Below are positions 36,691 through 42,200 of a DNA stretch of 50,812 nt, in pieces (the stretch's first letter is position 1; the number at the start of each line of letters is the position of its first letter). The notes beneath the pieces were generated by a model. The model saw only the letters and a list, made by a program, of their open reading frames with translations. It was not told where the DNA came from and did not search any database. The stretch is taken from contig BNUQ01000010.1 in assembly GCA_025997475.1 (NCBI GenBank), positions 1 to 50,812 of the forward strand. Direction: 5' to 3'. The translations under genes were made by a program, and so were the position numbers. The DNA is from Planctomycetales bacterium (GTDB taxonomy: Bacteria > Planctomycetota > SZUA-567).

Positions 36691-37592
36691 CTGAAAAAGA
36701 GTTGCAATTACTCCGCACGGCGGCGGAAAATTTTAACGGGCGAATTCAAGGATTCGACGGCTACACCGCGGCGTTATTACTGCGAGTGGCAGTGGCAACG
36801 GCGTTACGTGAAAGCCGAGAACTATTGCAGTTGACTTGGGACTGCTTTGATTCGGCGCGAGCAATAATGCGGACTCGGACGACAAAAAATGGTCGCACGG
36901 CAAAACAGCCCCTCCCGCAAACGTTAGTTGACGACTTGCAAAGATACGGCGAGGACAAGAAGCCGACTGATGCGATTTTCGTTCCGGCGCGGCGTCCTCG
37001 CGACGAGGGCAAACCGCATCATTTCCGGGGCGGTGATTTTATGCGGCAACTATGTGAACTTGCCGGCGTTGATTATGAAACGAGCGAGGGCGTAGCGGAT
37101 TTTTACTCCTTGCGGCACACGGGGATTACTCGTTACATCCTCGGGCATACTCTCACGGAGACCGTGATTTTTGCGAGACATAGCGATCCGAAATTAACCA
37201 TCTTGCGATATGGACATTTAGAGGACAATGAGGTCGAACGTCGCTTGCGTGGCTTATCGCTTAAAAAATATGGTTTGGATATTCGCCCTGCTGATGCCGG
37301 CGATGATGATTCTAATGAACCGGGTTCCGATGCCCCCGCTTGCGTAAAGCAAGCGGGGGCATCGGATGTTGCGGCAATGAATATCTGTGTTGAAAATTTG
37401 GACTGCGAAATGGACTGGAATCGGACGGATTTGGACGGTTTTTTAGAGAGCAACATAGACGAATTAGTGAGTGGCGACAACGCATCGGCGAGCGAGGAAA
37501 AACCCTTGTTTTCACGAGGTTTTATCGAAAAAACAAGGGTCGAAAATATGGTATGCCCGACTGGAATCGAGCCAGCGACCTGCGCTTTATGA
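36687..37592 (+). CDS. Tyrosine recombinase/integrase, N-terminal domain missing
   Basis: A 301-residue product made almost entirely of the catalytic domain. The first Arg region is ATALRESRELLQLTW, the Lys region TKNGRTAKQ, the H-x-x-R box SLRHTGITRY, and the second His with catalytic Tyr are in FARHSDPKLTILRYGH. The SAM-like core-binding domain that normally precedes these is absent: only about 25 residues lie before the fold. Translation can start at TTG 36687. A 39-bp perfect palindrome is inserted in frame (37327-37365). The last codons (MVCPTGIEPATCAL) read antisense through a tRNA 3' end, placing the gene directly at its likely attachment site. Confidence 0.8.
   Translation: MTEKELQLLRTAAENFNGRIQGFDGYTAALLLRVAVATALRESRELLQLTWDCFDSARAIMRTRTTKNGRTAKQPLPQTLVDDLQRYGEDKKPTDAIFVPARRPRDEGKPHHFRGGDFMRQLCELAGVDYETSEGVADFYSLRHTGITRYILGHTLTETVIFARHSDPKLTILRYGHLEDNEVERRLRGLSLKKYGLDIRPADAGDDDSNEPGSDAPACVKQAGASDVAAMNICVENLDCEMDWNRTDLDGFLESNIDELVSGDNASASEEKPLFSRGFIEKTRVENMVCPTGIEPATCAL
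37327..37365. repeat. 39-bp perfect palindrome inserted in frame in the integrase gene
   Basis: CCGATGCCCCCGCTTGC (37327-37343) and its exact complement (37349-37365) with a 5-nt loop GTAAA. Translated in frame it adds 13 codons within SDAPACVKQAGASD, located after the catalytic domain. Confidence 0.9.
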
Positions 37593-37666
37593 ATGATAAA
37601 TATTAAAATATCCGCGACTTCTCATTTTTAGCCGTTTTTTACAAAAAACTCAAGAAAACAAGGGTT
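37502..37666. repeat. Three AAACAAGGGT repeats around the att region
   Basis: ACCCTTGTTT (37502-37511, inverted), AAACAAGGGT (37531-37540) and AAACAAGGGT (37656-37665, within AAAACAAGGGTT). Two flank the left side and one the right side of the tRNA fragment, as arm-type integrase binding sites would. Confidence 0.5.
37549..37594 (-). other. tRNA(CAU) 3'-half fragment, probable attachment site
   Basis: On the minus strand: anticodon loop TTCATAA, 3' anticodon stem AGCGC, variable loop AGGTC, T-arm GCTGG-CTCGATT-CCAGT, acceptor 3' strand CGGGCATA and CCA. The 5' half does not follow (the expected GCGCT stem is absent), so this is not a tRNA gene but the 46-bp 3' piece usually carried by elements that integrate into tRNA genes. 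Confidence 0.8.
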
Positions 37667-37700
37667 AAAATCGCCTTTCTGCCGTCGATAAAATTAGCGA

Positions 37701-37754
37701 TTAGCGTCAATGACGAACGCTAAACACCACCATTTCGGGACTCATTTCGGGACT
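37701..37754. repeat. Small hairpin and 12-bp tandem repeat
   Basis: TTAGCGT (37701-37707) pairs with ACGCTAA (37717-37723). CATTTCGGGACT occurs twice in tandem (37731-37742 and 37743-37754). They lie in the gap between the att fragment and the next gene; the remaining bases of 37595-37874 show nothing else recognisable. Confidence 0.6.
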
Positions 37755-37874
37755 CAAAAACACCTATTTTTTCATCTCGTCTCAAAACCACGTTTCCTCA
37801 TCCCGCAACCGATACCACCGGCGAAAATCAACCACAACTTAAAGGCGCGTAGTGCGATGTTCTTTCTGGCGCAT

Positions 37875-38768
37875 TTATGGTAATGGTTCTAATTTTGGTT
37901 TAGTTTTACCATCGGTTGGCAAGTAACAATATTCATAGGTGGGCGTCCGCTTAAAATCAAATTTATGAGCGGGATTGTCTCGACAGCAGCAATACTCACC
38001 GTATTGTCCATTCTTAACATTAGCGATACCTGCGCAATCTGGGTAAATGCAAGGGAACCACAGCCCGTTAATTTTCCACTCCGGATGCTTTTCCCGTAAA
38101 ATACGTTCAATTTCTGCCGAAATTTTTTCGGCGGGAAAATACCAACGGCGACGTTTATCACTCCATAATCCGCCCAGCGGTTTTAGTTCACTACTCATAT
38201 ATTCTTTATTTTTGTAATCATTCTCCTCCGGCACAAAAATGTCACGGAACGCGCGCAGTGGAACTTTCGTTTGAGATAAGTCACCTTTGACCAGTTTCTT
38301 GATTTGGTCAATGCAATCTTCGGCGAAGTAACGGGCTTGATTATTTGAGAAACGCAATACTTGCCAACCGGCAAGTATAAATTCGTTTTGACGCGATAAT
38401 TGTTCATTGAAATTTCTATATGAATTTTTGCTGTGTGATTCATAATCGTCAAGTTCAATAGCGATTTTGCGGTTATCGTGCGTAATCAATGCAAAGTCCG
38501 GCTTGTAAATTTTCGAGGCGCACACCACATAGTGCTGTCCGATAAAACCATAACGAGGGAACAAATCCCGCATTACATCACGGCAAAACATTTTCTCGTA
38601 TTTGGTGCATTCGTTGTTCGGCGAACACTTGTCGCCATTGCAAAAAGACAAGTCGCCAAAATCAAATGACTTCTCTTTTGATTTTCCTTTGTCTTTCCCT
38701 AAAAAAAATCGCCACGCACAATACGCCGCAATCGCTATTGTCAGGCAACTAAAGATTACATTCATCAT
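37875..38768 (-). CDS. Membrane-anchored DUF559-like nuclease with zinc-ribbon-like tail
   Basis: A 297-residue protein with an unusual domain order. Residues 2-22 are a transmembrane anchor (VIFSCLTIAIAAYCAWRFFL). Residues about 85-165 resemble the DUF559/Vsr-like restriction-endonuclease fold: KPDFALI, then KIAIELDDYESH, a D...E-x-D/K-type pattern, and LAGWQVLRFSNNQ. A short module (LGGLWSDKRRRWYFP) resembles DUF5710-type units. The tail has paired cysteines (CIYPDCAG and CCCRDNPAH). Start ATG 38768 has GAGGCGGGG upstream. Its base composition is visibly lower in GC than the chromosomal genes. Possible roles are defence or DNA processing at the membrane; I do not recognise an established family. 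Confidence 0.55.
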   Translation of the reverse strand: MMNVIFSCLTIAIAAYCAWRFFLGKDKGKSKEKSFDFGDLSFCNGDKCSPNNECTKYEKMFCRDVMRDLFPRYGFIGQHYVVCASKIYKPDFALITHDNRKIAIELDDYESHSKNSYRNFNEQLSRQNEFILAGWQVLRFSNNQARYFAEDCIDQIKKLVKGDLSQTKVPLRAFRDIFVPEENDYKNKEYMSSELKPLGGLWSDKRRRWYFPAEKISAEIERILREKHPEWKINGLWFPCIYPDCAGIANVKNGQYGEYCCCRDNPAHKFDFKRTPTYEYCYLPTDGKTKPKLEPLP

Positions 38769-38891
38769 TATCCCCGCCTCTTGTTTGTCGCAATTTTGCC
38801 GACCTATACACACCTATTTTTCTGATACACCCGACCCTCCGGTAGCCACTCAAATCAAATCTTTTCGCTCCCGCATAATCAGTGAAATCCG

Positions 38892-39308
38892 CTATTTTAT
38901 TTTCGGCGGGGTTGTTTTGGGTTCGGCAATTTTGGGTTTGTTAATTGCGCGTTCATGTTTCTTTTGAAAAGCGGCAAGCAACGCGCCCATTTCTGCTTGC
39001 TCAATTCCTGAAAAAGAATCCCATGAATCAACAATTCCTAAAAGAATTTTATTGTCGATTTTGCGGACATTTTGCCGCTCGGCGGGGACATCGCCGAGAC
39101 CGTCGGCGCGTTCGTCAATATCGCTCGGCTCACATCCCAACACCCGCGCAATCTTTATCAAATTGGCAACGCCAATCCGGTTTCTGCCGGATTCGTAATG
39201 CGATATGAGTTGCTGAGAAATGCCGGATTTCTTCGACAATTCCATTTGCGTAAAGCGTTTCGCCTTGCGCAGAATTTTCAATCTTTCCGCAATTTTTCCG
39301 TCCATCAC
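38892..39308 (-). CDS. XRE-family repressor
   Basis: A 138-residue regulator with an N-terminal XRE helix-turn-helix (RFTQMELSKKSGISQQLISHYESG, residues about 18-45) and a C-terminal part without a recognisable domain, ending in a Lys/Pro-rich tail. It is divergent from the replication-module genes at 39.6 kb, and a perfect inverted repeat lies between them. It is probably the immunity or copy-control repressor of the element. ATG 39308 and ATG 39305 are both possible starts. Confidence 0.8.
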   Translation of the reverse strand: MMDGKIAERLKILRKAKRFTQMELSKKSGISQQLISHYESGRNRIGVANLIKIARVLGCEPSDIDERADGLGDVPAERQNVRKIDNKILLGIVDSWDSFSGIEQAEMGALLAAFQKKHERAINKPKIAEPKTTPPKIK

Positions 39309-39361
39309 GACACTCCCATCCCGCCTGAAAATTTATCTTAATTTCCGCTTGGCCGACGAAA

Positions 39362-39387
39362 AATGTTGTCCATGATATTACAACATT
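39362..39387. promoter_or_regulatory. Palindromic operator of the XRE repressor (predicted)
   Basis: AATGTTGT (39362-39369) and ACAACATT (39380-39387) form a perfect 8-bp inverted repeat with a 10-nt spacer, in the divergent gap 54 bp from the repressor start. A TAATAT box on the minus strand falls in the spacer, so binding would block the repressor's own promoter. Confidence 0.5.
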
Positions 39388-39521
39388 GCTATTAAGTGTT
39401 ATGCTCCGGCAACCGCTCTTTTTGTCGGTGAATACGACATTTATTTGTTGGCGCGTGACTCTTCACTCGCGCTTGTGCGGACAACTTTTGCGATGTGGCG
39501 GTAACGCCACTCGAAAAAGGG

Positions 39522-39568
39522 AAGCCGCCGAAGGTTTTGAAGAGAACCTTTGGCGGCTTTTTTATTTT
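39522..39568 (+). terminator. Strong intrinsic terminator upstream of the replication module
   Basis: AAGCCGCCGAAGGTT (39522-39536) pairs with AACCTTTGGCGGCTT (39545-39559, one mismatch), followed by TTTTTATTTTT. It lies 15 bp before the start at 39583, so it either ends an upstream transcript or attenuates the module. A further hairpin GTGGCG-GTAA-CGCCAC lies at 39495-39510. Confidence 0.75.
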
Positions 39569-39582
39569 TGGGGTCAAACGCG

Positions 39583-40011
39583 ATGTTTCTCACGAAAAAA
39601 CAGTTCTTAACCGCGTTGGGTTACAAGCAGTATTCGAGCGCCCAGCGGTTGGCGCGACGCGGCGGCGTTTTCGCGCCGTGCCGCCTCACGTCGGATAGCA
39701 ATTCGCGTTATCACGAGAAGCAGTTGCGTTTGATTGAAGCGGTAATGGCGGGAGTGATGACGTGAAAAGCCGCTAACGCGGCGTGGAATGGATTTAGACA
39801 GGATATTGCAGCGCGCGAGTTTGGCGATTTGCCGAACGGTCTCCAAGAGATAAAGCCGGTGTTTAAGCCATCTAAATCAGCAAGCGTGTTAATGCCGCCG
39901 CCAATCGAAGAGGTGCAGATAGAAGCGACAGAAGAATTGGTAGCGGAAATTTTTACGAGTATGGAACAGCGTTATTCGACGCGGAAATCTCGAGCAAAGG
40001 GGGCGTTATGA
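39583..40011 (+). pseudogene. Small DNA-binding protein of the replication module, in-frame TGA
   Basis: One frame runs from ATG 39583 to TGA 40009-40011 but contains TGA at 39763-39765. The first part (60 codons) reads as a winged-helix/MerR-like DNA-binding unit (TKKQFLTALGYKQYSSAQRL, ending IEAVMAGVMT). The second part continues without frame change (KAANAAWNGFRQDIAAREFG, then an acidic tail). A CGA to TGA change would explain the break. The end overlaps the next gene by ATGA. No function assigned beyond probable DNA binding. A 60-residue product alone is the alternative. Confidence 0.55.
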
Positions 40012-40484
40012 ACGCGCAAGAAACGAATGGGGGAGTGGGAGAGGAGTTGGTGTGGATAGACCAGCCGGATTTTGTGGATACGCAGTTGAACAGGCGGCGG
40101 CTTTACAACGAGGAGTCGGTGCGGTATTGGCTGGCGCTCGGCTCGCTACCGACGCGCTCCGGCAACGGCAACGGTCTGGTTCAAGCGACCTATGACGGCA
40201 TTAGCAAAAAGAGCGGTTTAACGGCGAAACAAGTGAGAACTGTCATCGACCGGCTGAAAAAGGACGGAGAAATCAGCGTCCGGCGCCGAGCGCGGAGTTT
40301 GGAGATTACGCTGTTCAACTACGAGCAATTTCAGCGCAATTCTGGCATCGTGGCGCGGGCGGAGTCAGAGCAGTTGGAAGCGCCGATACGGTATGGGGTT
40401 AATCCGACGGTGGCGTTGGCGTTTTCGCCGGAGGTCGCGCGCGAGGCGTGGTCTCCCGAACGAATGGCATACGCGGTGGTGTAG
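40008..40484 (+). CDS. Winged-helix protein of the replication module
   Basis: A 158-residue protein with a central winged-helix domain (YDGISKKSGLTAKQVRTVIDRL, then KKDGEISVRRRARSLEITLF). The same arrangement (AAAVGITTRQVRRALDRL, then ETRRRSRGLVVTV) occurs in the next gene, so the two are likely paralogues by duplication. ATG 40008 overlaps the preceding stop. Phage and plasmid replication or partition regulators often have this layout. The role is inferred from position only. Confidence 0.55.
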   Translation: MNAQETNGGVGEELVWIDQPDFVDTQLNRRRLYNEESVRYWLALGSLPTRSGNGNGLVQATYDGISKKSGLTAKQVRTVIDRLKKDGEISVRRRARSLEITLFNYEQFQRNSGIVARAESEQLEAPIRYGVNPTVALAFSPEVAREAWSPERMAYAVV

Positions 40485-40494
40485 CGGGGTAGTG

Positions 40495-41748
40495 ATGTTG
40501 CAGGAATGGCTAATAGATAGCGAGTGGGAATGGGCGGACGATGCCAAGTCGTTGGCGTTGTTCGCCGGACTCATCGAACGGCGCGGGCGTTTTTTCGGGA
40601 CGGAGGCGGCGCTCGCGGCGGCGGTCGGCATAACGACGCGGCAAGTGCGGCGAGCGTTAGACCGGTTGCGGAAAAAATACATTGAGACGCGGCGGCGTTC
40701 GCGGGGCTTGGTTGTTACGGTGAAGCGGTTGGCGTATTGGCAAAAGATGGCGGCGGCGGCGGTCAAAAGCGGTCAATCAGAAACGCTAAAAAATGGTCAA
40801 ACAGAGGCGTCAAAATACGGTCAAACAGTGGTCAAACACGGGTCAAACAGCGGTCAATCCCTTAATATAGATTCTCTTAATAACTACTTATCTCTTAAAG
40901 AATTAAAGAATCCCCCCTTACCCCCCGCGACGGAAAATTTGGTCAATCGCGATGCGGTCAATCGCAAACCTTGCAATTTGGTCAATCACGACCCGATGAC
41001 GGAGGCGTGGGCAAAACTCGAAACGGCGATAGCGGCGCTTGGCGAAGCGTTGACGGCAATTCGGGCTTTGCGGCAAACGACCGGCGTGGAGGCAAGTGAA
41101 GCCAAAGAGCGTTTGACGGCGGTCAAAGAGCGACCGCCCCGACGCCAGAAAGAAAAAACGACGGAATCTGTCGCAAGCGCCGTGATTGGTGAAATACCGG
41201 CGGAATTGCGCCCCCAAGAAAACAAAGGTTTGCCGACGTATTTACGCACGGCGATTAGCGGCATTGCCAAATCAATATCGTTGTCGTTGTCGGACGCGGT
41301 TTTAACTCGCTTGGCACAGCAAACGCCGGAGTTTATCGGCAATTGGTTGGACGCGGAAAAAGACCGGCGACGCGGTGTGAATATCGGCGTTCCGTTGGCG
41401 GTGGCGCAATGGCGGACGGATAACGGCGTGTCGCCGCGAGCGGAAACGATGCGTGAAGTCAAACGGGCGTTATCACCACCGCCACCTGTTCCACCGCCCA
41501 AACCGGTGGCAAAGGCGAATTGCGTCTATTGCGAGGGCAGTGGTTGGATTGTGCCGGGGACGGCTTGCGAGTGCGTCGGGGGTGAACACCGAGAATTGGC
41601 GGAAGTTCGCCGGTTGCAAGAAGAGCGGCGAGTTTCCATCGCCGCAGTATGCGCGCAAGCCAAAAGAGCGTTGGCGGCGGGAAGCGATAGCCGCGTTATT
41701 CGCGGTCGAACCACCAACGTTAAAACGCTGTTAAGCGCCGCGTGTTAG
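40495..41748 (+). CDS. Replication-initiator-like protein with internal iterons
   Basis: A 417-residue protein. It has an N-terminal winged helix (about residues 30-80), a linker of repeated GQ(S/T) units (SGQSETLKNGQTEASKYGQT) encoded by the GGTCAA repeats, a coiled-coil-like middle (AWAKLETAIAALGEALTAIR) and a C-terminal zinc-binding-like cluster (CVYCEGSGWIVPGTACEC). Phage and plasmid initiators such as lambda O carry an origin inside the gene in the same place, between DNA-binding and interaction domains. ATG 40495 is 11 bp after the preceding stop. The initiator assignment is inference from layout and repeats; it could also be a regulator. Confidence 0.5.
   Translation: MLQEWLIDSEWEWADDAKSLALFAGLIERRGRFFGTEAALAAAVGITTRQVRRALDRLRKKYIETRRRSRGLVVTVKRLAYWQKMAAAAVKSGQSETLKNGQTEASKYGQTVVKHGSNSGQSLNIDSLNNYLSLKELKNPPLPPATENLVNRDAVNRKPCNLVNHDPMTEAWAKLETAIAALGEALTAIRALRQTTGVEASEAKERLTAVKERPPRRQKEKTTESVASAVIGEIPAELRPQENKGLPTYLRTAISGIAKSISLSLSDAVLTRLAQQTPEFIGNWLDAEKDRRRGVNIGVPLAVAQWRTDNGVSPRAETMREVKRALSPPPPVPPPKPVAKANCVYCEGSGWIVPGTACECVGGEHRELAEVRRLQEERRVSIAAVCAQAKRALAAGSDSRVIRGRTTNVKTLLSAAC
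40761..40989 (+). other. Iteron-like GGTCAA repeats and AT-rich stretch: candidate replication origin
   Basis: GGTCAA(A/T)-type repeats start at 40761, 40771, 40795, 40819, 40830, 40841, 40852, 40941, 40956 (as GGTCAATCG) and 40980. Three neighbouring steps are exactly 11 bp and three are 24 bp. Between the two groups lies an AT-rich block, about 40861-40915, suited to strand opening. All of it is inside the preceding gene. Confidence 0.55.
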
Positions 41749-41755
41749 TGTGTTG

Positions 41756-41854
41756 GTCGCGCTCCGCACGGGGCGCGTGGATTGAAACGAAGAGAGCAAG
41801 AAGTGTGTTAGTCGCGTGTTGGTCGCGTCCCGCACGGGGCGCGTGGATTGAAAC
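41756..41854 (+). CRISPR. Two-repeat type I-C-like CRISPR remnant
   Basis: Two 33-nt repeats, 41756-41788 and 41822-41854, each ending CGTGGATTGAAAC with the CGCACGGGGCGCG stem typical of type I-C. They differ at positions 7 and 8 only. The interval is 33 nt. Bases outside the repeats are also alike (GTGTTAG before, GAAGAG(G)AGC(A/C)AGAA after), so it may be one unit duplicated rather than a functional array. No cas gene or leader is seen. Confidence 0.6.
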
Positions 41855-41877
41855 GAAGAGGAGCCAGAAAAGGACAA

Positions 41878-42200
41878 ATGGACAACACAACGCCGACTAC
41901 CGCCTTGTAAACCGCCGTTGTCGTTCGCGACAACGGTATGAGCGGGATTTTCAACGCGAAACATCGAGGGCAAATTGAGTCGTTGCGGAGCAAACTCGGC
42001 GCAAACGTCGTCAACGCATTGAACGACCCGAAAACGATTGAGGTGATGCTCAATCCTGACGGGATTCTTTGGCAGGAACGTTTCGGCGAACCGATGAAAA
42101 AAATCGGGTATTTAGGGGCTGACCAAGCGCGAAACGCAATGGGGCTAATCGCCGGTTGTTTTGACCTGTTGCTCAACGCCGACAACCCGATTTTGGAGTG
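41878..42200 (+). pseudogene. trbB: Conjugal transfer ATPase TrbB, 5' fragment with in-frame stop
   Basis: About 107 codons of the N-terminal part of a VirB11-like ATPase of P-type systems: NAKHRGQIESLRSKLGANVV, NDPKTIEVMLNPDGILW and AGCFDLLLNADNPILEC. The frame from ATG 41878 meets TAA at 41908-41910 and then reads on in the same frame (TAVVVRDNGMSG), so CAA to TAA is the likely change; ATG 41938 could still start a shorter product. Similarity ends at about 42200 where the inserted restriction gene begins. The Walker motifs of the full ATPase (about 320 residues) are lost. Confidence 0.75.

Noticed and set aside
37549..37594. A complete tRNA gene
   Set aside because: Only the 3' half (anticodon loop to CCA) is present; the 5' half cannot be found next to it.
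39763..39765. TGA as a selenocysteine codon
   Set aside because: No redox-type context and no convincing hairpin right after the codon; nonsense mutation is simpler, especially given two further stops in the same element.
41742..41978. An open frame through the CRISPR-like repeats giving repeated RGAWIETK peptides
   Set aside because: This peptide is the usual artefact of translating type I-C repeats; the region is not coding.
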